Below, piece after piece: positions 21,901-33,495 of a stretch of 64,000 nt of DNA. The notes under the pieces were generated by a model. The model saw nothing but the letters and a program-made list of their open reading frames with translations. It ran no database searches and was not told the origin of the DNA. The position numbers and the translations under genes were made by a program. The first letter of the stretch is position 1, and each line of letters begins with the position of its first letter. The stretch comes from Rhypophila decipiens. Its lineage: Eukaryota; Ascomycota; Sordariomycetes; Sordariales; Naviculisporaceae. The DNA is taken from assembly GCA_033297075.1 (NCBI GenBank), contig MU858110.1, forward strand, positions 1 through 64,000, in the 5' to 3' direction.

Positions 21901-24620
21901 ATGACGGCTCCCATCAACACACCGCCGGCCGGAGCCGCCAAAGATGCCGCCTCTGCAAGGAAAAGGAGGAGAAGAGCCCCAGCGGGCGGGGCTGCTGACG
22001 ATTGTTTTACCTGCGCCAAACGGAACGTCAAGTGCGACCGGAGGAGACCGTACTGCTCGCAATGTCTCGAGATTGGCAACGAGTGCTCTGGCTACAAGAC
22101 GCAGCTGACATGGGGCGTTGGTGTTGCCAGTCGGGGGAAGCTCCGTGGTCTGTCGCTACCCATCGCAAAGGCACCGCCTGTGAACCCGGTAAAGGCGCCC
22201 AAGCTGCCCACGAGGATACGAACTGGCCCGACGACGACGACAACGACGACACAATGGACGGAGACGGATGAGACCAGGATGAGAGTCGGCCACGACGAGA
22301 TGGACATGGTTTCGGAACGCAACACATCAGTGCCACCAACTCCTTTCCTGCCCTATGATATGTCGCACATGTCTCCCACCGAAGCCTCGCCGGCAGGATG
22401 GGCGCATATGCCGCCGCATATGCCCTTCTCGTCGAGCATGGCCCCGCTCGAGCCGCCCCGATACGTCACCGCTCTCCATATCCCTGTTTCCGGACCCGGC
22501 GACATGCTGGGCACATCTATGGACTCGATGAGCGAAGTCGACTACATGTCGCCTCTTGCCCACTCCTTCCCGAGAGAAGACGTCCACTCTCCCTTCCTCC
22601 ACAGCCCGGCAGTCACAAGAGACGATGTCGCCACGCCTTTCCTTCACAGCCCGACTGTTTTGTATGACAGCTTTCCGAGCCATCACTCCCCGGCGCCGCA
22701 AAGTCCAGTTTCAGCCATCATGATCGAGCACTCGAGAGCGCCCACCTCATGTCCTAGCTTGGTCTATTGCCCGTCAGAGCCCAGCTCCAGCATCCACTCC
22801 CATTCTTCTCACGTCGAGAGTATAGAGGCCCAATTGAGTCGGAAGGTCACGCAGGACTGTGATATATACGGTAAGACGAGCAATCCCACATGGTTATGTT
22901 GAAACGCGTACTAACCGGATAACTTGGAACAGTTCCCGACACTCCTGACTTGGATGTGTACAGCTCGAGTGCGCAGTCTCACGCGCCTTTCTGGGCCCCC
23001 TCCAACGCCGATGATGAATCAGTATCACACAGTGTTCCGGACCACAACCCAGCGCCGTGGCCTTTGTCGTTCCCATCACCAGCATCCCCGGTCCTCAGAG
23101 TCAGCCCGGATCTGATCACCAAGATGCCCTTCTTTATGGACTACTACGAAAAGACCATGTGCCCGGGAATGGTATTCATCGATTCTTCCAGCAACCCTTT
23201 TAGGCAGCATATCCTCCAGCTCGGTTCCACAAGCAGAAGCTTGCAACACGCCATCTGCGCCCTTGCCGCCTGCAATCTCAGGATGAAGAGGAGGTTAAGC
23301 CTGGGCCAGCATGGAAGAGACTCGGGAGATAAGAGACTGGACACCATCGACAGTATGTCTGATAGTCAGCCGGAGGACCAATCGTTATCCGAGGAATACC
23401 AGCACAGAAACCTCGCTGTTCACCTGCTCAACGAACAGCTCAATGACGCAGACAAGTCCACTCACGACTCGGTTCTTGCCACGATTCTACTTCTCTGCCA
23501 TTACCGTATGGCGGAATCCGGCGTCGCCAAATTCCAAACTCAGTTCGCAGGTGTAAAGAAGATTCTCGGCATGAGACGATCGTCTCCTTTCCCCGCTTCC
23601 AGAGAGTCGGCTTGGATGGAGACTGTCTTCACCTATTTGGATGCGCTGTCGGCAAGTACGAATGATAGGGAAGCACAGCTCAACAGCTCCTTGTATAGTG
23701 CCATGCCCGACGCGTCCCTCCTTCCCCCCGGCTCAGAAAACCTTGTGGGCTGTGATCGTGAGCTCTTCAAGACCATCACCAAGCTAGGCCGGTTGAACCT
23801 TCTATCGCGACAACGGCCTGTGCAGACCTTCATGGGTAATGCTCAGCACACCACAGCCGGCCGCGCGGCCTCTCCACTGAGCGCACCCTCGTTCAAACCC
23901 GAACATAGCATATTTGGCGGCATCTCACATACACCTTCCAGTGTGCGATTCGATGGCGCTGGCTTTTCTACTAGCCTTGACAATGACGACATGATGAACC
24001 CCATGTCCCCGATGCACTCACCACCTTCCACAGGCTACGAGGACCAACGGAGCACATTCTGGCGCGAGTGGAAGGATGCACGCATCGCCCTGCAGAGCTG
24101 GGAATTCGACGCGTCGCGGGTTGTGGCCTCACTTCTCCCGACGCAGTCAGCGCCGCCTCCCACGGGCGCTCAAGTGCGCGATCTTGGATCATTGTCCGAG
24201 GCCTTCCGCTACGCCGCCTTGCTGTACACGGAGCGACTGGCCAGCCCCAACGTGCCGAGCGCACATAGCAACTTCCGCAATCTTGTGAGCCAGGTCGTCT
24301 ACTATGCCACAAGTCTCGAGGCGGGCAGCGGTGCCGAGAAGTTTTTACTCTGGCCCTTGTTCGTCGCTGGCAGTGAGTGCGTCAACGAGCTGCAGCAGAA
24401 TATCGTCCGCTCCAAGTGCAGGGAGATCATGGCCCGCAGTGGATACATGAATAACCTCGCGGCGCTCGAGGTCTTGGAGCGGTTGTGGGCTGGCGACTGG
24501 AAGGAGGAAGCCAGCCAGGGACGGAAGATGAGCAACGGTCCTTTCCAGGGTGGTGGGCCATTCAACTGGTCAAAATGCATTGGCGGACCTGGAGTTGATG
24601 TGGAGTGGCTTATGTTTTGA
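21901..24620 (+). CDS. Zn2Cys6 transcription factor with fungal_trans_2 domain
   Basis: Exons 21901-22870 and 22933-24620 give 885 residues. The 62-bp intron (GTAAGA, GTACTAAC, CAG) joins ...CDIY to VPDTPDLDVY. A basic run KRKRRRR-like (about residues 20-25) precedes the binuclear cluster with cysteines at 35, 38, 45, 52, 55 and 62 (CX2CX6CX6CX2CX6C). The cluster is followed by the conserved segment TWGVGVASRGKLRG seen in a subgroup of ascomycete regulators. Residues about 230-310 are Ser/Pro-rich with two copies of a PFLHSP(A/T)V motif, plausible proline-directed phosphorylation sites. From about residue 384 (LITKMPFFMDYYEKTMCPGM) the protein matches the fungal_trans_2 regulatory domain, which reaches the C terminus. 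It should bind CGG-type sites in the nucleus; targets are unknown. It is isolated, with more than 12 kb upstream and 3 kb downstream without a recognised gene. Confidence 0.93.
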
Positions 24621-27600
24621 TGAAAATTTACTTGAGAATACACGGGCATATATGATAGACGGGTGATCTACTGCACATTGGAGGATCAAATCTCTTCATT
24701 CTCAAGGGCGAAGAGTTGATATGATGATATTTTTCACAAGTCATTTATTTAGGTTTAGCCAGGAATGGTCGTTTGGAGTTTTGGGAGCTGGCGATGATTT
24801 CCTTTGTTATGGTGTTTTATTTTCTTAATCTTTATTATGTATATCCTCAGATATCCACCCTGTTCGCCATCTACCTACACGGGTCATGTACGATAACACA
24901 CTTTTAGGCCTGGCTGCCTTACCTACACATGTAACTGTCAATTATGACGGTCATTATGGTCACTTGCCGCTTATACAGAGGTCTCAGCCTATCTAGCTTA
25001 GCAACTTATATAGCTCTATCATATATATCAACTTGATATATTACATCACATCAACTTTATGTGCTATACAACGTGATCTTGTTAGACGATGTTTGTACAT
25101 TCAGGTTCTCTTTGCATCGTGAAATTGATATCATCACACCACTAACCTGGTTAGGTTTGCCAATTTAGACCGTTACTTGACCTTGGCCGGGCAGTTTCAT
25201 GAGAAACGCACATAGACCGGTCTAGACTCAACACCAAGTGAACCGTGGGCTACATACATATCTTGTCGCTTTGTTACGTAGCCGTTGATAGCCTCTTTGA
25301 CATCATCTTATTAACCAGGTGTGCTTGTATGTCTATCACGATTTGTTGATTTCTATCAAACATCACCTATCAACCAGGCCCCCTCTGCTGCGTGGGGGAT
25401 GCTTCAGGTACGTACTGAGGAGGGATGGAGCTAAGTCTGGGTCCAGGCTTGCCCAAGGTCTGTCTCTCCGGTCCAGTGTATGTACCATCATGTTCCCATC
25501 ACCTGTGTGTCTCGGAGCGAGCAACAGCCAGCAGCTGTGTGCATAATATGTACATTAGCTACCTACCTGTGAAGATGACTGGCAACCACCCCGTGAGGAG
25601 AAGATTGACCCTTACCTCCTTGCGCTGGCGTGCCGTGTCTGAAAGGTGTAAGTAAATGAGCCACGTACATGTACATGTATTAGCAGCAAGCCCAAATTGA
25701 CTACCTACCTAGGAGAAAGAAAGCGTTGTGCTGTTTGGCCGGGTAGTTGATGTTCGGTTTGGTATAATATTCTGCCAAACCTCTCTAGATCTAGGTACGT
25801 TACTTGACCTGTTCAGTTTTGTTACTGCGTACAATGTCAAACGCCTCCGTGACTAGCTCCATCTCGTCCGCAAACAACCTGTGGCCCCCTCACTTATTCT
25901 GGGTCTATGTATACAGGTATGTAACCAAATGTACCTAGAGTCTCGACCGATTGTTGTTGATACCCTGTCGATCCAGGCAGGGTATTGTGTTGGTGTGTAT
26001 GTTGATGTGATATAGCTGTAACCCTCCCCTCCCCGACTGGACTGCTTACCTGGTATTTACCATGTCCGTCTCTTCCACCGTAGTAGTAATAGGGGTCCGA
26101 GGATGAGGAGAACCCAAGCTTGGTATGAAAGAAAGATGAGTACAGGAGGGGTACCGGTGCCTCGACCTGTTTATGTGCTTTACTTGGGTACCTAGCCAGT
26201 ACTCCGTCTCTCTTCCCTTGGCAGCTCTCCAACCGCCTGGGTAAAAGTGAGTAGCAGTAGCTGGTGACCGAGGTCTGGAAAATAGGTATCTGAGCTCTGA
26301 GAGGTCACATATGTAGGTACCTGGGGTGTACTTCCAGACTTCACCTTACTTCAATTATGTGCCGTCTACTGGATGACTTGGTGGATCGGATTCGGCGGGA
26401 AGCCCTTTCCCGAACCAGATCGTGTTCATTGTCTGGGGAAAGCAACTCCGTCCTATCTATTGGCTACACAGTCTTCTGCTACAGTACACAGTGGTACGTC
26501 GAGGAAAATGAGGCCCGTACATATCAGATGGCCATGGTAATGTCAACGCATTTTCTGAGATAATCAACAGCTTCAAGGACACTATCGATCTCTACTGCGT
26601 CTAATGCCCGGTCAGAACGGGTAGAGTCCAAAGTGAGCTACTCTCCGATAAACCTTACAGATAAACCTAGAGATAGACACTAATATGATTGTGTGATCAC
26701 GATCTGGCCTACAAAGAAGTGTGCTAGGAGCTAGACCGTGCCGAAATGGCATCAATGCAGGAGATGATATACCTATTGTTGAGAAGAGCATCAGGGCTGG
26801 TCGGGCAGTTAATAGGCTATTGAATGGGCCTGTTTATGCGAGAAATAACTAGTTCATCCGTTGTGGCTTGCTCGTGAAACAAGCTCACAGACCTTTCACG
26901 TGTAAGGGGGGTAGCTAAGCAGAAAGGTGAAGCGCCAGGACGAACAACAAGGCGACACGACACACTTGGGTAGCCTTTCCTGAAGGGCGGCTCTTTGACC
27001 ACCCGGCGGGTTGAAGTGAAGACGATGCCCCCACGCTGACCGGATCCAGGAATGCATACGGATACATATGGGTACATAAAGAAGGCCGGATAACGGGTGG
27101 AGAGATCGAGGTACATCAGATACAAAAAGATCTCATGTTGACCAGGACCAACCTGGTAAAGCAGAGGATGGTGAGCATCTGCTTGCCGAGGCGAAGTCCA
27201 AGAATGGCATGGTATGATATGGAAGCCAGCAAAGAAGCATGCACGGCAGGCAGCGCACACCCTCTGGCGTAGCAAGGAAATGATGCGGGATATTTACGTC
27301 TGCTGCAATGCTGCAGCAACAACGCAACGCCAATAGAAGGCTCCGAGGCAGTTGATATGCCCTATGGGAGAGCAGTTGCAGAAAAAAAAAGGAAGGTTGG
27401 CATGGAGGTGGCATTAGAGCACCTATAAGGAAGGTGTGTGCGGGAGCGGGAGAAGCAGTTGGACCTACATATCGAAGGTTTCTAGAAGGAGGCTAGAAGC
27501 CGTCTAGCGGTGGATCTAGACCGCCACTCTCGAAGATGCGCTGTGATAGTGGCTTGTGTTTATTGCTTGGTCTGCATGTCGAAAAGCCACAGGATAGGCC

Positions 27601-27674
27601 GAGGATTGGTCTCGTGAGGGGGTTACGAAAGAGGCCGGGGGGAAGACGGCAGTCCTTCTGACGCCGTTGTGGTT
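24621..27674. other. Intergenic region, no recognised gene
   Basis: AT-rich just after the transcription factor gene (about 24,700-25,150), then many TACCT-type words. A few open frames on the minus strand at 26.8-27.4 kb lack domains and convincing splice signals. Nothing else identified. Confidence 0.4.
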
Positions 27675-28546
27675 TTAGTTCAGACCAACCTCGAGCAGCC
27701 GAAACCGATCCATGGTGAGAGAGGAGAAGTCTCGCCAACGAGCACTCAAACACATTGGCAAGGGGTCAACCATCTCGACGCCAAGGACCACTTCCGATGG
27801 ACTGTCGCGGAGGTTGATATTGGTGTAGTAGCCTAAGAGGAGGAGGGGGTGAGACGAGTGAAGCTTGTCTTCTATCCCTTTTGTGCTCTCGGTATGCAAA
27901 CCTTGGCTGTGGTGGGCAGCACGATCACACCCTGTCTAGTCTGGAGTAGGAAGCTTGACAATACTTTCTGTCGAGGGAGGGGAGCATCGACATGTTGAGA
28001 TGTCGAGATAGCTTCGCTGCGAGTTGGGTTGTCATGGGCGGTAACATGGCGCATAGAACATCCCGGATGCTCCGCTGGCTAGTATCGGTCTCCGTCGAAG
28101 CATGCATGGAAGCATTGCAAGGAACCTCATGAAGATTCAAAGATTCTTGGGTAGAGTTGGGTGCTATCTGGAGAGTCATGAAAACGTAATGGAATTCGGG
28201 AACGATAGGTGAATCGTCAAGGCAAACGGAGATCACCATTGCGTGATCACACAGGTTTCCATGTGAAGTGCCATCTGCTCCGTCACTTGAGTCTTGAATG
28301 AGAGGAAAGCGCCTGTTGTGAGCTTGTGATAGGGCTTATGGAATATGGTGTGTAGGTACTCCGTAGAAGGCAGCCAGCCAGTGATCCTTGTCAACTCTCT
28401 TGTTGGCCGTGTCTTTCTAGACCAGTTGAGGTTTGTGAACGTGATCAGCCGAAAATGAAAATGAAATAGTTGAACTTGTGCTTTCTGTCCCGAGACTGTC
28501 AGTTACTCGGTTTTCGGATGAGACGGAGGGTCGATGGGAACATCAT
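27675..28546 (-). CDS. Orphan multi-exon gene divergent from Nop16
   Basis: Proposed model: exons 28546-28507, 28322-27965 and 27906-27675, 209 residues. The last intron (58 bp, GTATTG donor, CAG acceptor) joins two long stretches with strongly gene-like codon use. One reads DHAMVISVCLDDSPIVPEF and the other GYYTNINLRDSPSEVVLG before ending in LLEVGLN. The first intron (184 bp, GTAACT donor, AAG acceptor) and the start ATGATG at 28546 are weaker. A more conservative start is the in-frame ATG at 28239. A second polypyrimidine-AG acceptor at about 27836 suggests an alternative last exon. No domain is recognised. The gene is divergent from Nop16, sharing about 400 bp of promoter. Confidence 0.42.
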
Positions 28547-28782
28547 CGCTGTGAAGGGCCTCGGAAGATGATTTGAGGAACAATCGACGCGACAAATCGC
28601 GGGGGGAGGGTTAGCTCGGTGCTTATCTCTGAGATGTCGATACAGATTTGCCTGATCAGGAAGGCGTTCGTGATGTCATTACATAATCTCATCTGTGGAG
28701 CGGTAGCTTAGGTAATCCTTCCCGTCAGCCTCTTCAACCTTCCTCTCCAGCCACAGTGGCAGCAAGCCAAAGATTTTGTCTC

Positions 28783-28802
28783 GATAAGATAAGATAAGAT
28801 AA
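28783..28802 (+). promoter_or_regulatory. Four overlapping GATAA sites
   Basis: GATAA begins at 28783, 28788, 28793 and 28798, a perfect 5-bp tandem. It lies 158-177 bp upstream of the Nop16 ATG and inside the divergent promoter. GATAA is the core bound by fungal GATA factors (nitrogen, iron or light regulators). The tandem could equally be a pentanucleotide microsatellite. Confidence 0.45.
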
Positions 28803-28959
28803 TTCCGATAGAGCAGCCCCACTGGAATTTTGAGTGGAGTAATCGCCTGGAAATTTCGTCGTCCCGCATCTCAACGGCGACACAGAGCACCTGGATACTA
28901 GTTCAACCAAGATCAATTGTAACCAGAGCAGACGCAATCAACACATCACACAGGTCAAA

Positions 28960-29690
28960 ATGGGTCGCGAACTACAAAAGCGCAAGAATCGCTCTTCGAG
29001 AGCCAAGGTCAAGATGCCGGGCAATCGGCCGAAGAAGGCCCTCAACCCCCGGGGGAACGACACCATTGCAAAGGCCTGGTGCGTTTTCTCCTATTCCCTC
29101 TGTTCTCAAGAGACCGCTCGGTTCTAACATGATTTCTTGCAAAATCTAGGGACAAAAAACAGACCATGTCCCAAAACTACAGCCGATTCGGACTCGTCGC
29201 CAAACTCGGTACCACAGCCGGCGGTGTCTCCAAGAAGCCGGGCCAGGCGCCCAAGAACCCGCTAGCCTACAAGTCCGCCGACCAGGGAATGCTCAAGGTC
29301 CGAGAAGTCAAAGTAGAGCGCGACGCCGACGGAAAGATCATTCGCATTATCCGCGATGAGAACCCGCTCAACGACCCGCTCAACGCGCTCGACAGCGACG
29401 GCGAGGGCGGCGAGAATCCGTTTGCGCCAATGGAGGACGATGGCGAAGAGTGGGGCGGCATTGACGGGCCACAGTCGGAGGTGGTCAGACAGTTGGAAGC
29501 GGAAGCCAACAGGCCAGTAGAGAAGAAGGTGCGCCACCAGAGCGAGCGCGAGAAGGAATTTTTGCAGAGGCTGGTCGACAAACACGGAGATGATGTCGAT
29601 GCCATGGTGCGGGATATGAAGCTCAACCCAATGCAACAGACCAGAGGTGACCTTAGCAGGAGGTTAAAGAAGGCTGGTTATAAGATATGA
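28960..29690 (+). CDS. NOP16: Nucleolar ribosome-biogenesis protein Nop16
   Basis: Exons 28960-29078 and 29150-29690, 219 residues. The 71-bp intron (GTGCGT, TTCTAAC, TAG) splits a Trp codon and joins GNDTIAKAW to DKKQTMSQNYSRFGL. The N terminus MGRELQKRKNRSSRAKVK, the MSQNYSRFGL block, the acidic middle and the C-terminal block TRGDLSRRLKKAGYKI are hallmarks of Nop16. Nop16 is a nucleolar factor of the pre-60S ribosomal particle. The length is close to yeast Nop16. The promoter carries the GATAA tandem. It converges on the MARVEL gene downstream. Confidence 0.95.
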
Positions 29691-30531
29691 GGGATTGACG
29701 TTTGGATTTAAGCGCAAGAAAGGCCGACACGGGGGCCGAGCAGGAACTAGTGAAAGATAGACTGGCTGAGAAGCGGTAGACTTGCCGTATATCGGCCTGG
29801 ATAGTCTTTGCGAACTTGTTGGGTGCAGCACGGACGAAGCACTTGCTCAGCTGAAGCAACTTCGGATCCAGAATCCAGGCTTTTCCTTGAGGGTGAGATT
29901 CGGGTCCAGTCATCCAAGTCCACGAGGCAGGGCCGAGCTCTGGGGACCTTACAAGGGGGGCTTTGATGGGCGGAGTGTCTTTTTGAAGATACAAATGTCT
30001 ATCTCTGTTTGCACAAAAAGTGTATGGCGTCAGGCGTTCTGGTTATCTACGTATTTAGGGGGTTCAGTTCATGTCTGGCATCAAGAAGATCTCCATGCAA
30101 CTTCAAAATCATAGCATCAAAACATCAAGCATGAGAGCAACAATCTCAACAAACTTTAAAAATCCCAGGTTCATAACAATTAAACTTGATTGACATGGTA
30201 TCTCTTTCTCTACGTTAGACGGTAAAAAAACAATGAAAAAGAAACGATACCGAATTAATCCAGACACAAAAGACGCCCTCTCCCGACGCCATATAAACAC
30301 CATCCATCGCTTCCCATTCCAGCCCGAATCGAAAATGGACCCTATGTATGCATGTAACCGGGCAACAGCAGTAGCTGCAACCGCCTCCATCTCCGTCACT
30401 TGACGCGAGTCACGGTTCTCCCTAGTCTTCATCCCCTCAGGCACCCCAACTCGCTTTGCAGCGGCATCTGCCCATATTCTCCCACCCGTCATATCTTCCC
30501 ATCACAACAAACGTGGTGGCAGACCTCCCTC
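29691..30531. other. Convergent 3' intergenic region
   Basis: This is the spacer between the convergent Nop16 and MARVEL genes. It is A/T-rich around 30,100-30,250, which suits 3' ends. No coding evidence. Confidence 0.5.
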
Positions 30532-31540
30532 CTACCTGGTTATCCGATCATAATTGGCAGACGGGAACCTCGCATCATCATACTCATCCTGTGCCGTCGG
30601 CGCCGCGTACCGACTCCCCATGGAGCCTCCCATGGCGGACGTCCGGCCTCCGGGATTATAGGCGGTGTCGTCGTCAAACGGATTATCATCCCTGAACGGA
30701 TTCGCTTGTTGTCCACCAACCACACTGCCGCCGCCATAGCTGCTCGGCGCAGGCGGAACAGCAGGTCCACCATACGGATCCGGCGACAACCTAGGGGCAC
30801 CATACGGGTCCGCATAATCCGAATGCGCACCGCTAGCACCGACACCACCGCCCAGGGGAATCTCGGGATCATTGTCATGATCGTTCATATTAACCGGCGC
30901 ATAGGCATCATCACCGTGCGGGGCCATGGAGAAGGCAGCCTTGTCCGGGTCGATAGCGCTTGGGTCGGCCACTCCGCCGCGAGATTTGGTATCGTAGCCG
31001 GGCAGACGGTTGTTCCACTTCCAGTACTGGATCGTCCAGATGCTGATAAAGGTTGAGACGCAGAAAAAGAGGAAGACAAAGAAGCCTAGCCCGACGATGG
31101 CTTTGCTCACTCCGCAAACGGACCCGCAGAGGCCGGCCGTGTTATATGATGCCTGGGTCGCAAAGGCCGAGAGCCAGATTATTGCAAAGAGGCCGTCGAC
31201 GACTGCCATGGCGCGGGGCTCGGCGAACTTGCGTGTCCGTGGGAATCGCGGGGCCATGGCTAGGTAGAGCCATGCTGGTATGGAGAGGAAACACTGAAAA
31301 GAAACAAAAGAGTATGGGTGAGTATGTCTGAAAAACCTGAGTTTGTTAGGAGAGGTGAGGTAGAGACAAACGTACCACTGCAAATGTCCAGCCTATGGCG
31401 CCGGTCAGAGGAGCGTCCTTTGCTCTAAAAACGACAATCTCCAGAATCCATAGCACAAGGGCGAAGACGACCTGCGCGATGTGGACGCCTAGTTTGTAGG
31501 CCGGTATATGTTCGGCGTTGACCTCTAGACTCTCGAACAT
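30532..31540 (-). CDS. MARVEL-domain four-helix membrane protein
   Basis: Exons 31540-31376 and 31293-30532, 308 residues. The 82-bp intron (GTACGT, CCTAAC, CAG) falls in phase 0 between GWTFAV and CFLSIPAW. Hydrophobic segments lie at about residues 17-38, 47-69, 84-104 and 118-143, the four-helix MARVEL arrangement. The remaining C-terminal half is cytosolic, Gly/Pro/Asp-rich and contains NPFRDDNPFDDD, an NPF-type motif known to bind EH-domain endocytic adaptors. Fungal MARVEL proteins are linked to plasma-membrane domains and cell shape; the specific role is unknown. Confidence 0.88.
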
Positions 31541-32628
31541 GGTCGGACCGTCTACGTGGGTTGTGTTTGTGATAATAGGTCTCGAAATCGATCCGGATGA
31601 GAGGCTCTGTCCCAAGATGACGACAGTCGAAGGATATACGAGAGCCCTAACTACCCCCACCACACTCCTTTCGTTCTCTCGGCCGGTAGTGGGACGGTTT
31701 CGTTGTATTCGGAAGTGTTTGGTTGCAGCGAAAGTTGCGCTTCGGGGATTTAAACCAGGGGGAAAAAGGGAGATCGTAGGCAGGAAAGACGGCTCCGCGT
31801 GTCAACAAGGCGCAACCCTGATAAAGCGACAAAGAACAACAACGAGATGCTTGCAAAATTGGAAGTTGAAAAAAGACAAGACGAACGAGTAGTCAAAAGT
31901 CAGGCTGCAGGTTAAAATCGGATGATAAGCAACAAAATGTTTCAACAACGCTTCCTTCGAGTTCGTCCTTTGCTCAGCTTTTGCGACCCGAGGAGGCCTG
32001 CGCCAACCAACCACAGTCGACTTTTTTTGGGCTGCGCAAACGACTGGGCTGAGCAGGTTGCCAGGGCTGCATGGAGACGTCTTAGCGGAGCCGCAGTGGC
32101 AGTTTGGTGGTAAACTGTTTGCGGTAACCTGTTTTGATGGGACAAGTTGTGGATATTGCCTGCGCCACGGGTGACGTTAGCCCCCCGGGACGTGGACGGG
32201 ATCAACCAACCTGCGGCTCGGTTTCAATGCGGCGGGCGGCTGAGAAGCCTCAAAATGCGAGTTTTCGCACTGCATGTTCACGCAGGGTCGCGCATTGTTT
32301 CCCCTTTTTGGCATTGGCTTTTTAAGCGCATTCTATCGTTTGATAAAATATAAGCTGAGGCCGATTCCCAAGAAATGAATACTGAACATTGAATTGTGAG
32401 ATGGATCTTACTCAACGATACGGATACCGGCATTATCTTACAAAACCGGTTGTGAAACCGCCCGGGATACCCACTTTTACGGCCTTGGCCGACTGCATCA
32501 CCGGATCTGTTGCAGGTCGCTGGCTGGGCAACGATGGACCGCCAACGTCAGCACGTATCGATACAGTACTGTACCCCGTACTGTCCAACATGTGGAAGAT
32601 ACGCCGTAATATCTGTGAAGCCCACGAT

Positions 32629-32646
32629 GACGACGACGACGACGAC
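32629..32646 (+). repeat. (GAC)6 microsatellite
   Basis: Six perfect GAC units in non-coding DNA. Confidence 0.9.
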
Positions 32647-32777
32647 GAGGACATCTGCGAAAACAGAGAAATATAACGTAAACATTGTAAACGACAAAGC
32701 CCCTTGGAACTGACTACCTAAACTCAATCCAGCCATAGCACTTGGGCTGGACTACCCGAAATAGTAAAGCCACCATA

Positions 32778-32802
32778 CCTAACCCTAACCCTAACCCTAC
32801 CC
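32778..32802 (+). repeat. Interstitial telomere-type (CCCTAA)n array
   Basis: About four consecutive units of the fungal telomere repeat (CCCTAA, complement TTAGGG), first and last incomplete, inside a gene-containing region. It could be a telobox-type binding site for a Tbf1-like factor or a scar of double-strand break repair. A two-unit match of the other orientation occurs at 45016-45028. Confidence 0.8.
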
Positions 32803-33495
32803 AGATTTCACCCCTCGTTAATCTGGGAATAGCTTCATTTCAGTTTGGCCACATTTCTAACAATTCTATCAGTTCAGGTAAACCATCGAAACTTAACAAT
32901 TTCTCAAGGCAAAACGGGTACCTGATAGACTTGACTTGGCTTCTCCTACGCAGTCGTCCTCGACCCTGCTACAGTTTATAACCAGTCCAGTCTCACAGAT
33001 AACGAGAAAACAGAAGCGGCTTAAAGCCGGATACTAGGTGGCTGCTTGAGATAGCATATACGTATGTCCCATCCAGGAGTAAGGACATCCGGACAACACC
33101 GAGTCCTTGGCCGTTATAACCGACTCGGACCTTTCTCTTTCGGGTTTTGGGCTTCGTTCTAGTTGTAGGAAAGTAAACATACCTTAACTCCGATCACAAC
33201 TTACGCCTAGAGACTGGCTACATCCAGACTGACAACAGTCGACTATAAGCCCCAACAAGAGTCCAGTGACACTGCTTGCTCGCCTCACAGGCTATCCCAA
33301 GGTCCACCAACATGTAGTACTGAGAGACACGCGTGCATACCTAGGTATCTTGTAAAAGCACACTTCATGATATTATTAGGTTGTTCCATTTTGCTCTATC
33401 CCCCCGAAATAATCCAAGTGCTGCGTTTTGTTCTGCCGCTCAGTCAAAAAAATTAAATGCTAACAAAGTAGAAAAGACAGACGCAACATGGTCCT

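Larger units (their letters stand above)
31541..33495. other. Intergenic region with telomere-type repeat
   Basis: It holds the promoter of the MARVEL gene (high side) and the 3' flank of the aldolase gene. It contains (GAC)6 at 32629-32646 and a short CCCTAA array at 32778-32802, listed separately. No coding evidence. Confidence 0.45.

Noticed and set aside
23843..24649. Minus-strand open frames opposite the Zn2Cys6 exon 2
   Set aside because: They are antisense to a conserved regulatory domain and show no motif of their own.
29262..29636. Minus-strand open frames antisense to Nop16
   Set aside because: Shadows of the Nop16 exon; no motif and no independent support.
30540..31331. Plus- and minus-strand frames overlapping the MARVEL C-terminal exon
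   Set aside because: They are alternative frames of a repetitive Gly/Pro/Asp-rich coding segment.
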